From Pseudomonadota bacterium (GTDB taxonomy: Bacteria > Desulfobacterota > Anaeroferrophillalia > Anaeroferrophillales > Anaeroferrophillaceae): DNA of 51,250 nucleotides. The notes below the pieces were generated by a model. It was not told where the DNA came from, made no database searches, and saw only the letters and a list, made by a program, of their open reading frames with translations. A program made the translations under genes and the position numbers. The DNA is taken from contig JAYEKE010000228.1 in the NCBI GenBank assembly GCA_034660915.1, positions 1-51,250 of the forward strand, given 5' to 3'. Shown here piece by piece: positions 15,826 to 24,682 of this stretch (position 1 is its first letter; the number at the start of each line of letters is the position of its first letter).

Positions 15826-18800
15826 ATGAAAGTCAAAGAGCTGACGATTCAGGGATTCAAATCCTTCGTGCATCGAACCAGGATTCCATTGCATGAAGGG
15901 ATCACCGTGGTGGTGGGGCCGAATGGTTGTGGCAAAAGTAATATCCTTGATGCCCTTCGCTGGGCAATGGGAGAACAGCGACCACTGCAGCTTCGGGGAA
16001 AGGCGATGGGGGACATGATTTTTAACGGAACCCAACGTTTGAAACCAGCCGGGATGGCAGAGGTTAATCTTACCATGATTGGTGATGGGGCTCCTTTGCC
16101 GGAGCCATATCAGCAGTATAGTGAGGTGATGATTTCCCGGCGCATGTATCGTCAGGGAGATACAGAATACTATTTGAGCAAAGTTCCTTGCCGTTTAAAA
16201 GATATTACCGCCCTGTTTCGTGATACGGGTATCGGGGCTAAGGGATATGCCTTCATTGAACAAGGGCAGATTTCTCAAATTATTACTGCTAAACCAACCG
16301 ACATCAGGGCGATGTTTGAAGAGGCTGCCGGAGTTTCGGGCTTCCAGACTCAGCGTCTGGAAAGCTATCGTAAGATTAGAGAGAGTGAAGAAAACCTGGA
16401 TCGTTTGCATGATATTATCAATGAGGTGGCCAAAAACCTGAAGAATCTGCAAAAACAGGCTCGCCAGGCAAAGAAATTTCGCCGGCTGCAGGGCCAGGAA
16501 AAGGAACTGGATCAGCAGCTGAACGGTTATCGTTATCTGCAGGTGGAAGAAGAGCTGGTACCCAAACGAGAATCCTTACGGTCATGGCAGCAGCAAGTGG
16601 ATGATAAAGAGCAACAAAGGGCTGTTCTGGCAACGGAACTTGATCAACTGATTGCCCGGGGACAATCATTGCAGAAAATGGTGGATAAGGGGCGGGATGA
16701 AGTTAATGGGAACCGGGAAAACACTTTGGCTACCAAATCCAGGATTGAATTGCTGCATCAGGAGCAGGAAACCTTTACCCGTCAACTGCAGGAAGGGCGC
16801 AGCCGTCAGCAGGGTCTGGCGCAGTCTCTGGAAGCTCTGGCAAAAAACCGGCAGGAGCAAAACCTACAACTGGAAACCCAAAATCAACGCTGGCAGTCCC
16901 AAAATAGCGAATGTCAATCCCTGGAAGAAAGCTACTTTGAAAAAAAAGCAATAGTTTCCCGGATGCTTAAGGAACAGACGGAATTTCGTGAGGAAGTTTT
17001 TCGACTCATGAGTGAAGAAAGCCAGGTCAAAAACGAGTTGCATCTTTATAACGAGAAGCTGGAACGCCTTAGGCAGAAGCAGGAAGGTCTGAGCAATGAC
17101 GGGCATCAATGGCGTCATCAACTCAAGGAGCTTGAAGATACCATGCTTCAGGGGAAAGTAGTTCTGGCCGAACAGTTGTCTTTGCAGCGGCAGCTGGAAG
17201 AGGAAAAAGAAAGTTTGTCGGCGAAAGTTTCTCAGCTGCAGAAAAAAATGGAGGATGCAGACCAGCGTCGGCAAACTGCTTTTAATCATCTGACTGACTG
17301 CGAGCGGGAGTGGCATCAACTGCATACCAAGGTTTCTGAAGGTTTTGGTTTTACCAGCGGGATGAAGCAGGCCTTGCAGGAGGAGTCTGGAAATTTGCTG
17401 CATTCATTCTGGGATGTGTTTGAACAGGTGCCTTCCGCGTGGGAGCAGCCACTGGAACTTTTCATTCGCCAGCTTTGTGAAGGTCTGGTACTTGCGGATC
17501 ATACCGTCGTCCCTGATTTCATCAGCCGTCAACGGCACCGGGACAGGGTAGCGGTACTGCATGCCCGGCAAAAATCAGCGGCAGAAGAATCTTTCGCGAC
17601 TCTTCCTGATGGAGTTCAATCCCTGGCAGAGTTGGTGTCGGTAAAAGCTGAATTCAGACAGGTGGTTCAGCCTTTATTGAATCGTACCTATGTGGTTGCT
17701 GAAGGGGAGCAGGTGGCATCATTGCTGGATATGCTGCCGAAAGATTCTTATCTGTTAACGGGAAATGGCGAAATCTATGCCGGTTCCGGCTGGTTCTGGG
17801 TTGGAAACATTAATCGGGCGGATAGCAGTGAACTTTTGTCATTGCGGCGGGAATTGGCTGCAGCGGCAAGTGAAAGGGACAAAGCCCGGGAGCAGTTATC
17901 GGTTAATGATCGTAAACTTGAAGCATTACAGGTTCAACTGCTGGAGGCAAAAGAAGAGCAGGGAAAATGTGCCTCGCGGTTGGAACCTGTTTTGGAAGCT
18001 GTTCGTCAAAGTAATCGCTGCCGGGAGGATAACCAGCATGAATATGATCGTTTATCCTCCGTGCTGCAACGCGCTGACAATGATGGAAAACATCTCCTTG
18101 AAGAGCAGGATGATTTGACCGCAGCCATAAAAGATGCCGAAGAGAAAATTGCGGCTATTATTGTTTCGAGAACTGAAAAAGAAAACGAACTGGCAGAGCT
18201 GGTTGCCCGTTATGGTGCGGCTGAAGAAGATATGGTTGCAGCGCAGGAATTTTTGTCAGAAAAGAAAATTTCCCTGGCCGCCATTGGCGCGAAAAGGGAT
18301 CAGCTCAAACGGGATATCCTGAGAATTACCAATGATGAGGAACGACTTGAACGGCAGGTTGAGCGAATTGAACAACAGCTTGGCGAAAACCAGCAGACAT
18401 TGTCTGCATCAGTTGAGCGTTCAGAAGAACTTGAAATTCGGATGGAGGAATTGACAAAAGATGCAGTGGAGCATGAAAAGCAGCTGAATGAACTACTGCG
18501 GGAGAAAGAAGAACTTGAAAAATTTAGCCATGAACGTCAGGAAGCGGTGCGTGACGCTGATAAACAGTTGTCTACGTGGAGGCCTCGGCTGTTGGAAGAA
18601 CAGTTGGAACTGCAAAGCCTTGAAAATAGCCGTAAATATATACTGGATAATTTTTCTAAGCAATATGGTATCTCTTTGATAGAGTACCTGGATGAGAACC
18701 CATTGCGTGATGATGAATCTTTCAATGAGTCAGAGATGGTGGCAAAATTGGAGAAAATCCACCATTGGATTGCTAATTTCGGTCAGGTAAACCTGCTGGC

Positions 18801-19416
18801 CCTGGAAGAAGCAGATGAGGTCCAAAACCGCTATGATTTTCTGAAAGAGCAGGAGGTGGATCTGCTGTCTTCCATTCAGTCCGTAAAAGAGGCTATTGAA
18901 AAGATGGAAAAAACTTCCCGAGCGAGATTCCTTAGTACTTTTTTCCAGGTTAATGATCATTTTTCGCAGCTATTCAGTGAACTGTTTGATGGAGGCAGGG
19001 CTTCTTTGCGATTGACGGACGAAGACAATATTTGGGAATCAGGGGTGGAAATTGCGGCAGCCCCCCCCGGGAAGCGGCTGCAGAATTTACGTTTGTTTTC
19101 CGGCGGTGAAAAAGCTCTGATTGCTGTTTCGCTGATTTTCGCTTTTTTTAAGGTTAATCCGGCGCCATTTTGTGTCCTGGATGAGGTTGATGCGCCGCTG
19201 GATGATGCCAATATTGACCGTTTTAACCAACTGGTTAAAAAGTTTGCTGCCCACAGCCAGTTTCTGATTATTACCCATAATCGCCGGACCATGACCATCG
19301 GTGATTATCTTTATGGGATTACCATGGAGGAAGAGGGGGTTTCCAAAACCTTATCCGTGCAACTGGCTGATTCTTCAGGTCGTCCAGAACAGCGGGTTGC
19401 CGCCATCGCAGAATAA
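15826..19416 (+). CDS. smc: Chromosome segregation ATPase SMC
   Basis: Condensin core ATPase, 1196 residues, the expected size. The N-terminal Walker A GPNGCGKS is at 31-38. Long coiled coils run from about 170 to 500 and 665 to 1030, separated by a hinge domain (about 505-660). The C-terminal head carries the ABC signature FSGGEK (1091-1096), Walker B with VLDEVDAPLDD (about 1117-1127) and the H-loop IITHN. It works with ScpA and ScpB, which are not encoded here. No strong Shine-Dalgarno precedes the ATG. It is followed by a long repeat-filled gap before ftsY, a common neighbour of smc. Confidence 0.97.
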   Translation: MKVKELTIQGFKSFVHRTRIPLHEGITVVVGPNGCGKSNILDALRWAMGEQRPLQLRGKAMGDMIFNGTQRLKPAGMAEVNLTMIGDGAPLPEPYQQYSEVMISRRMYRQGDTEYYLSKVPCRLKDITALFRDTGIGAKGYAFIEQGQISQIITAKPTDIRAMFEEAAGVSGFQTQRLESYRKIRESEENLDRLHDIINEVAKNLKNLQKQARQAKKFRRLQGQEKELDQQLNGYRYLQVEEELVPKRESLRSWQQQVDDKEQQRAVLATELDQLIARGQSLQKMVDKGRDEVNGNRENTLATKSRIELLHQEQETFTRQLQEGRSRQQGLAQSLEALAKNRQEQNLQLETQNQRWQSQNSECQSLEESYFEKKAIVSRMLKEQTEFREEVFRLMSEESQVKNELHLYNEKLERLRQKQEGLSNDGHQWRHQLKELEDTMLQGKVVLAEQLSLQRQLEEEKESLSAKVSQLQKKMEDADQRRQTAFNHLTDCEREWHQLHTKVSEGFGFTSGMKQALQEESGNLLHSFWDVFEQVPSAWEQPLELFIRQLCEGLVLADHTVVPDFISRQRHRDRVAVLHARQKSAAEESFATLPDGVQSLAELVSVKAEFRQVVQPLLNRTYVVAEGEQVASLLDMLPKDSYLLTGNGEIYAGSGWFWVGNINRADSSELLSLRRELAAAASERDKAREQLSVNDRKLEALQVQLLEAKEEQGKCASRLEPVLEAVRQSNRCREDNQHEYDRLSSVLQRADNDGKHLLEEQDDLTAAIKDAEEKIAAIIVSRTEKENELAELVARYGAAEEDMVAAQEFLSEKKISLAAIGAKRDQLKRDILRITNDEERLERQVERIEQQLGENQQTLSASVERSEELEIRMEELTKDAVEHEKQLNELLREKEELEKFSHERQEAVRDADKQLSTWRPRLLEEQLELQSLENSRKYILDNFSKQYGISLIEYLDENPLRDDESFNESEMVAKLEKIHHWIANFGQVNLLALEEADEVQNRYDFLKEQEVDLLSSIQSVKEAIEKMEKTSRARFLSTFFQVNDHFSQLFSELFDGGRASLRLTDEDNIWESGVEIAAAPPGKRLQNLRLFSGGEKALIAVSLIFAFFKVNPAPFCVLDEVDAPLDDANIDRFNQLVKKFAAHSQFLIITHNRRTMTIGDYLYGITMEEEGVSKTLSVQLADSSGRPEQRVAAIAE

Positions 19417-19442
19417 CAGGAAGCGTTTACTGGAACCTAAAA

Positions 19443-19592
19443 TGAGCGATTAGCTTTTAGCCGTTAGCGATTAGCTCAATAATTACAAGATGTTTAATAT
19501 CATCAACCTTCACCCGTTGGGTGTTGTTACTAACCATCGTAAAGCCCTGATTTTTAAAAGCTAATTGCTAATGGCTAAATGCTAATAGCTCA
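19443..19592 (+). repeat. 150-bp AGCTAAT-rich repeat, copy 2
   Basis: Starts TGAGCGATTAGCTTTTAGCC and ends with GCTAATGGCTAAATGCTAAT then AGCTCA, so its termini are imperfect inverted repeats. The core holds ATTACAAGATG, the small hairpin CACCCGTTGGGTG and TCGTAAAGCCCTGATTTTT. It is the inverted, diverged counterpart of 10963-11112 and has the same length. Confidence 0.65.
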
Positions 19593-19637
19593 GCTTAGGA
19601 TACAGTTACCTGTTGAGTACTGTGTATTCTTATATGT

Positions 19638-19752
19638 CTCAACTTTCTTAAGTTGCATTGCCAGGGACATATTAGCAGGATGTTCTGGCTTGGCTCATAG
19701 CGGTATTGGCCGCCGGCAAACAGGTGTTTTTAGCGTAACTCAGAAAGTTGAG
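19638..19752 (+). repeat. CTCAACTTTCT-ended repeat element, copy 2
   Basis: A 115-bp element with ends CTCAACTTTCT and AGAAAGTTGAG. The left half matches copy 1 (GCCAGGGACATATTAGCAGG, then TGTTCTGGCTTGGCTCATAG). The right half differs (GCCGCCGGCAAACAGG). Its right end was the target of the MITE at 19754, which duplicated AGTTGAGT. Confidence 0.8.
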
Positions 19753-19753
19753 T

Positions 19754-19905
19754 GTAAATATTCGACTTTGTCTATAGATTGACAAATTTTTATTATTTCT
19801 CACAGAGACACGGAGTCACAGAGGGCAAATGACTCGGGTTCTCTGTGACTTTGTGCCTCTGTGAGAGTATTTTTATCTTTTCTGAAAACGTAGTCGAATG
19901 TTTAC
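19754..19905 (+). mobile_element. 152-bp MITE-like element, copy B
   Basis: Full-length inverted copy of 4501-4652 (four differences in 152 bp by my count). The ends are GTAAATATTCGACT and AGTCGAATGTTTAC. It is flanked by the identical 8-mer AGTTGAGT at 19746-19753 and 19906-19913. The first of these is the end of the CTCAACTTTCT element plus one base, so this insertion happened after that element was in place. Non-coding. Confidence 0.88.
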
Positions 19906-19982
19906 AGTTGAGTTAATGTAAAACCTTAATTTTATCCAGCTAACTGCTGATTGCTTAAGTTAGGTGGAAGGATAAGAAATGC

Positions 19983-21134
19983 ATGAGTGATAAGAATAAA
20001 AAAGGGTTGGTCGGCAGATTTTTTTCCCGAAAAGGGAAACCGGAAGAATTGCCGGAAAAAATGTTAGAGTCTGGGGATAAACCGTTTGCCATTGAGGAAA
20101 ATGTGGAGGAAACGGATAAAGCCGATTTTTCTACTGTTGAACAGGAATCTACGGCAGTTAAGGATGTTGACAGAGAAACTGCTGCTGTGGATGAGGAAAG
20201 TCAACAGGTTGGTGAATCGGCTGGTTTGTTCAGCCGACTGAAAAAAGGTTTGAGCAAAACCCGTCAGCGGTTTGTCGGTACTCTGGATGGACTGTTCTAT
20301 GGTAAAAAAGAAATTGATGAAGAATTCCTGGAACAGTTGGAGGAGGTTCTGCTGACCTCTGATCTGGGAGTGCAGACCAGTTACCGCCTGTTTGCCGAAG
20401 TCGAGGAGCGAGTCAGTCATCAGGCGTTGGAAGACCCAAAGCAGTTACGACTTTTTTTACAGCAGGAAATTCAAAAGATTCTCCAGGCCGCGGAGCAGCC
20501 CTGGGAAATCAATCATAAGCCTTATGTCATCATGGCTGTGGGGGTTAATGGAGTTGGTAAAACCACCACCATTGGTAAACTGGCGGCAATTTTTACGGCC
20601 CAGGGAAAAGATGTGCTGTTGGGAGCCGCGGATACCTTTCGGGCTGCAGCGATTGAACAGCTGGATGCCTGGGCTGAACGGGCCAGGGTTCCCATAATCC
20701 GGCAAAAAATGGGGGCGGATCCGGCCGCCGTTTGTTTTGATACAGTACGGTCAGCAGTGAGCAAAGGGGCTGATGTGGCGATTATTGATACAGCTGGCCG
20801 TTTACACACTAAAGTCAACCTGATGGATGAACTGAAGAAAATGAAACGGGTGATCGAAAAAGCACTTCCCGGTGCGCCCCATGAGATTTTATTGGTGCTC
20901 GATGCAAATAACGGCCAGAATGCTATCAATCAGGCCAGAATGTTTCATGAAGCGCTGGGGATTAATGGGTTGGTAATGACCAAGTTGGATGGAACTGCCA
21001 AGGGTGGAGTTATAGTGGGAGTATGCGATGAATTAAAATTGCCGGTTCGCTATATTGGTATCGGCGAACAGCTTGATGATCTCAGGCCATTCAAGGCAGC
21101 TGATTTTGTCAATGCTTTATTTGATCGGGTATAA
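19983..21134 (+). CDS. ftsY: Signal recognition particle receptor FtsY
   Basis: GTPase that docks SRP-ribosome complexes at the membrane translocon. 383 residues: a charged acidic A domain (about 1-95), then the N domain helical bundle (about 96-175) and the G domain with G1 GVNGVGKT (187-194), DTFRAAA (217-223), DTAGR (269-273) and TKLDG near 335. The C-terminal membrane-contact helix is present. Start at ATG 19983 because GGAAGGA lies upstream; there are no better in-frame starts. The promoter must lie in or near the MITE copy B, which ends 77 bp upstream. Confidence 0.97.
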   Translation: MSDKNKKGLVGRFFSRKGKPEELPEKMLESGDKPFAIEENVEETDKADFSTVEQESTAVKDVDRETAAVDEESQQVGESAGLFSRLKKGLSKTRQRFVGTLDGLFYGKKEIDEEFLEQLEEVLLTSDLGVQTSYRLFAEVEERVSHQALEDPKQLRLFLQQEIQKILQAAEQPWEINHKPYVIMAVGVNGVGKTTTIGKLAAIFTAQGKDVLLGAADTFRAAAIEQLDAWAERARVPIIRQKMGADPAAVCFDTVRSAVSKGADVAIIDTAGRLHTKVNLMDELKKMKRVIEKALPGAPHEILLVLDANNGQNAINQARMFHEALGINGLVMTKLDGTAKGGVIVGVCDELKLPVRYIGIGEQLDDLRPFKAADFVNALFDRV

Positions 21135-21146
21135 GGCTGGGTCGAA

Positions 21147-21180
21147 GGGGACAGAATCCAATTCTGTCCCCACATTGAGA
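21147..21180 (+). repeat. GGGGACAG palindrome module
   Basis: GGGGACAGAAT / ATTCTGTCCCC with a 3-nt loop, followed by ACATTGAGA. The same 34-bp module with one or two changes is found inverted at 31988-32021. It lies in the short gap between ftsY and the next gene and would form a strong hairpin in that transcript. No T-run follows, so it is not a standard terminator. Confidence 0.75.
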
Positions 21181-21202
21181 TAGTTTGGAGATTGTTGTAT
21201 CT

Positions 21203-21946
21203 ATGAGTCAGGAAACAGAACTTGACGATCTTGACCTTGATAAACTCTTGGATGATGAAGATTTTCTTGAGGATTTTGATTTCGAAGAGCCTGTGGTTGA
21301 TTCCGGTCTCCAGACTGGAGAAGAAATGCCCTCGGGGGGTGGTTCTTCCGGGACCGTTGTTTCTCCGGCAGTTGAATCAGTGGTTCCCCCTGGTGATTCG
21401 ACAACCGTTGATGATGCCGAATCCTCAGCAGTCCGTCCTTTTCTGAAAAAAATATTATTTCCCGTTTCCATTGTTCTGGCTGTTATGCTGCTGATTCTAC
21501 AGATATATGCCGCCAGGGAAATATTTTTCCCAAAACCTCACATCAGCTCGATGACAAAAAGAGTTGTCATTGCCGAGGTCATTACTCATAATCTGGCTGA
21601 AAATATCGATAAAGCAGCTGAAGAGGAACCTCCCCAAACAGATATTATTACCTTTGATTTTCATTATCCGCTCTATTCTTTGGCGGGTTTAAAAATTCTT
21701 GGAGTAGATGTCCAGCTGGTTTTTCCGCCACATAATCCTTCACCTCTGAGTGCTGAGCAAATTGAGCAGCTGAAAAAGGCAATGCACGATTCCCTGGGGC
21801 AAGCCGTTGCTGGTCGGATGCTGGAGGAATTGGGGGAATATGATGATTTTTTTATTGAATTTCTTCGAGAGTCCATTGCTTCAACTTTAAAGCAATGGCA
21901 TCTGCCACCGGCTACCATCAGGCTTGAAGGCTTGATGGTGCATTGA
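21203..21946 (+). CDS. Acidic single-pass membrane protein, unknown function
   Basis: About 247 residues that I do not recognise. The first 40 residues are dominated by Asp, Glu and Leu (for example LDDLDLDKLLDDED), followed by a Gly/Ser/Pro/Val-rich linker, one clear transmembrane helix (about residues 90-112, FPVSIVLAVMLLILQIY) and a C-terminal domain of about 130 residues, probably outside the cytoplasm. That domain ends in helical segments with charged residues and LKQWHLPPATIRLEG. The outline recalls FliL-like single-pass proteins but no conserved motif confirms that. ATG 21203 is preferred to an upstream TTG. It follows ftsY and is 7 bp before larE. Confidence 0.7.
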   Translation: MSQETELDDLDLDKLLDDEDFLEDFDFEEPVVDSGLQTGEEMPSGGGSSGTVVSPAVESVVPPGDSTTVDDAESSAVRPFLKKILFPVSIVLAVMLLILQIYAAREIFFPKPHISSMTKRVVIAEVITHNLAENIDKAAEEEPPQTDIITFDFHYPLYSLAGLKILGVDVQLVFPPHNPSPLSAEQIEQLKKAMHDSLGQAVAGRMLEELGEYDDFFIEFLRESIASTLKQWHLPPATIRLEGLMVH

Positions 21947-21953
21947 AATACTG

Positions 21954-22724
21954 ATGAATTCTCGAAAACGTTTGCTTTCCATCCTCCGCGGATATCCTTC
22001 CATATTACTTGCCTACTCGGGCGGAATTGACAGTACCTTACTCCTGGAGCTTTTGAAAGTACAGGCCGGTATCCGGTTCCAGGCGGTTTTCGTGGAACAT
22101 CCAGCATTAACGGACAATGAACGGGATGTTGCCAGAGCTGAAATCGATACCGTCCAGGGGCAGGTAATATCGGTATCCCTGGATGAAATGCAACCTGTGT
22201 GGGAAGAAGACCGGGATAGACGATGTTATTATTGTAAAAAATTTATATTTTCACAGCTTCTAAACCTGGCTGAAAAAACGAAATTGGCAGTTGTTATTGA
22301 TGGAAGTCATGCTGAGGATGACCCTGGTTGTCGTCCTGGAATGCGGGTTCTTGATGAGCTTGGGATAAAAAGTCCTCTGCGGGAAGCGGGGTGGAATAAA
22401 CGGCTGATTCGAAAGCAGGCTAAGCTGATGGGGATAAAATCCTGGGACTGGCCAGCCCGGGCTTGCCTGGCTACCGGTATTGAAGGGCTGGTTACCCGGC
22501 GTAAACTGGAACAAATTAACCGGGTGGAGGTGTTTTTTCAGCAGCAGACTGTTGCTCCGGTGCGGATTCGACTTGAAGAAGGCCGCCTGAGTATTGGAAC
22601 GTTGGCTTGTCATGGAGAAAAAATTGAGGGGTTGCTGCTAACTGTTGCATTTCATCAACTGCTGGATTCTTTAGGGCTGATACTGGCGGAGACTTACCAG
22701 CTTTCTGGTGGGGCAACACGTTGA
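21954..22724 (+). CDS. larE: ATP-dependent sacrificial sulfur transferase LarE
   Basis: PP-loop enzyme that adenylates and thiolates the pyridinium dicarboxylate mononucleotide in making the nickel-pincer nucleotide (NPN) cofactor of lactate racemase-type enzymes. 256 residues; PP-loop SGGIDST is at 22-28. Cysteines C91 and C94 (RCYYCK) and C171 (PARACLATG) are the three positions of the LarE subgroup that binds a [4Fe-4S] cluster, whereas the single-cysteine form sacrifices one cysteine near the C171 position. So this one is probably cluster-dependent and catalytic. larB follows after a 331-bp gap holding a repeat. LarC and a racemase are not in the window. Confidence 0.88.
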   Translation: MNSRKRLLSILRGYPSILLAYSGGIDSTLLLELLKVQAGIRFQAVFVEHPALTDNERDVARAEIDTVQGQVISVSLDEMQPVWEEDRDRRCYYCKKFIFSQLLNLAEKTKLAVVIDGSHAEDDPGCRPGMRVLDELGIKSPLREAGWNKRLIRKQAKLMGIKSWDWPARACLATGIEGLVTRRKLEQINRVEVFFQQQTVAPVRIRLEEGRLSIGTLACHGEKIEGLLLTVAFHQLLDSLGLILAETYQLSGGATR

Positions 22725-22758
22725 ATTGGTTTTGCGACTTTGTACGAAAGCATCAGTA

Positions 22759-23032
22759 CTCAACTTTCTGATTTTTATTGCCAGGGATATATTGCCGGAT
22801 GTTCGGGCATGGCTCGCGCTCATTCTCGCCGGCCGTCCATGGCCGGTTGTGGGGCGCGCTAAAGCAATGTACCAAAGGCGTCCGCCGCGAATCACAATGG
22901 GGGACAGTTTTAAAAACTGTCCCCAACCAGGTGGCCAATACCGCCTGCCTGTCGGCAGACAGGCTATGAGCCAAGCCCAAACATCCTTGGAGATTTATTT
23001 CAGCTGTTTTTAGAGTACCTCAGAAAGTTGAG
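22759..23032 (+). repeat. CTCAACTTTCT-ended repeat element, copy 3 (composite)
   Basis: Ends CTCAACTTTCT and AGAAAGTTGAG enclose 274 bp. The left core matches copies 1 and 2, then a block with GCTCATTCTCGCCGGCCGTC shared with the elements at 31988-32220 and 42403-42532. In the middle is a 25-nt palindrome GGGGACAGTTTT...AAAACTGTCCCC (22900-22924). It fills the gap between larE and larB and contains no gene. Confidence 0.8.
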
Positions 23033-23055
23033 AGCAGTATTGAAAGGAAATGAAA

Positions 23056-23808
23056 ATGGATGAAAAATATTTACGCCAGCTCTTGGAGCGTTATCAGCAG
23101 GGAAGTTTGGATACCGACCAAGTGCTGGATACTTTGAAAGATCTTCCTTATCGGGATGTGGGGGTGGCCCATCTGGATACCCATCGCAGTTTACGCGATA
23201 AAATCGGCGAGGTTGTTTTTGCCGAAGGTAAGACTATTGAGCAACTGATTACCATTGTCCGGCATATGTTGGAACTACCGGGAAATATTCTTATAACCCG
23301 TCTGTCAGCGATGAAGGCAGACTTATTGTTGAAACATTTTCCTCAATCTGAATATGATAAAGAAGGGGAATGCTTGACGATCAAAAGGCATCAAATCGAA
23401 CCATCCGGTCGTGGGGCTGTTTTGATCGTTACCGCCGGGACTTCGGACCTGCGGGTTGCCCGAGAAGCGGCAATAACGCTCGAATTTATGGGGCAGACTC
23501 CTGAGTTGTTGGTGGATGTCGGGGTCGCCGGTTTGCATCGTTTACTGGCTTATCGTGGTAAGTTGGATGCGGCTGCGGTTATTATTGTCATTGCCGGAAT
23601 GGAAGGAGCATTACCAAGTGTGGTTGCCGGTCTGGTGGATAAACCGGTGATTGCCTTACCTACCAGCGTTGGCTATGGGGCTGCTTTTGGTGGTATCAGC
23701 GCTTTATTGGGGATGTTGAATTCCTGCGCTGGTGGCATCGGGGTGGTAAATATTGATAATGGTTATGGAGCTGCTTATCTGGCTGGATTGATCAATTGGC
23801 AGCTGTAG
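23056..23808 (+). CDS. larB: Pyridinium-3,5-biscarboxylic acid mononucleotide synthase LarB
   Basis: Carboxylates and hydrolyses nicotinic acid adenine dinucleotide to the first intermediate of the nickel-pincer nucleotide cofactor. 250 residues: a helical N-terminal part with LLERYQQGSLDTDQVL and DTHRSLRDKIGEVVFAEGKT, then a PurE-like Rossmann domain with VLIVTAGTSDLRVAREA, ELLVDVGVAGLHRLL and IVIAGMEGALPSVVAGLVDKP. ATG 23056 is chosen because AAGGA lies 7 nt upstream; the ATG two codons earlier touches the Shine-Dalgarno. It is probably in the same pathway unit as larE. Its end overlaps the convergent TIM-barrel gene by 17 bp. Confidence 0.92.
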   Translation: MDEKYLRQLLERYQQGSLDTDQVLDTLKDLPYRDVGVAHLDTHRSLRDKIGEVVFAEGKTIEQLITIVRHMLELPGNILITRLSAMKADLLLKHFPQSEYDKEGECLTIKRHQIEPSGRGAVLIVTAGTSDLRVAREAAITLEFMGQTPELLVDVGVAGLHRLLAYRGKLDAAAVIIVIAGMEGALPSVVAGLVDKPVIALPTSVGYGAAFGGISALLGMLNSCAGGIGVVNIDNGYGAAYLAGLINWQL

Positions 23809-24682
23809 GTTGTCTCCAGCTGGTTTCCTCCCGCAAATATTCCAGCAGGTTTCTAAGGCTGGTGATGATTTTATCATGGGTGGGGGGCAACTCAACGGGG
23901 CTTAATTCGACCGTAAGCGGCCCCTGGTATTGTAAGTGTTTCAGTAAATAAAGAAACCGGGTGAGTGGCAAAAGCCCACGGCCGGGAAATAAATGCTCAC
24001 GGCCATGGCCGTAATCGCTGAAGTGAATATTACGAATTCTACCAGTCTGGTAGAACTGCTTAAATCCAACGAGAAAATTCGGATTATGGGATCCGAGATG
24101 AGTTGTATCGAAAGTCATATAGAGATTATGTTTTTCGATAAAACTGGTCATATCTTCTGTCTTTCGGAGAATATTAGGGTTGAAACGGATCCTGTTGCCG
24201 ACATAGGGCATATTTTCAATGGTAACGATAGTATTGTTGTTTTTTGCCAAGCGCTGGAAATCTTCCACTTTTCTGAACCAGCGCCAGAAAGTGAGCTCAG
24301 GGGGGTACCACAGGGGGGGGTGGAAGTTGACCAGAGGAATATTGAATTCGCCGGCTAGTTCGATGACTTTGATCAGAGTCTTGATTTGGTTTCCCCAGCC
24401 GGCAATTTTGAAAAATGGGGAATGAATGGACGATATCGGATGGATTTTCATCAGTTTTTCGATGATTGGTCGGGGATCCCGCTTCTCAAAAACCTGATTG
24501 ATAATTAACTCAACCCCATCAAAATCACATTCCCGGGCAATATTGAAGATCTCTGATAGTTTTAAATGGTAAAGAGTTCCGGCTGACAGGGAGATGGAAA
24601 TATCAGCTTTACCGGTGGGTGATGGGGCAGGCTGCTGCCCTTCTGCTGTATTTTTGGTTTGATTTTGATTGCTTTGCGGCAT
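23792..24682 (-). CDS. Sugar phosphate isomerase/epimerase family TIM-barrel protein
   Basis: 296-residue protein of the xylose-isomerase-like / AP-endonuclease family 2 superfamily. Metal-ligand candidates appear in the expected order: Glu in TIENMPYVGN, Asp/His in FDTTHLGSHN, His in NIHFSDYGHGREH and Glu in LTVELSPVE near the C-terminus. The first 25 residues are polar and low in complexity, so the true start may be slightly later. Members act on inositols, keto-sugars or DNA abasic sites; the substrate is not indicated. It is transcribed toward larB and has no close partner on its strand. Confidence 0.82.
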   Translation of the reverse strand: MPQSNQNQTKNTAEGQQPAPSPTGKADISISLSAGTLYHLKLSEIFNIARECDFDGVELIINQVFEKRDPRPIIEKLMKIHPISSIHSPFFKIAGWGNQIKTLIKVIELAGEFNIPLVNFHPPLWYPPELTFWRWFRKVEDFQRLAKNNNTIVTIENMPYVGNRIRFNPNILRKTEDMTSFIEKHNLYMTFDTTHLGSHNPNFLVGFKQFYQTGRIRNIHFSDYGHGREHLFPGRGLLPLTRFLYLLKHLQYQGPLTVELSPVELPPTHDKIITSLRNLLEYLREETSWRQPTAAN

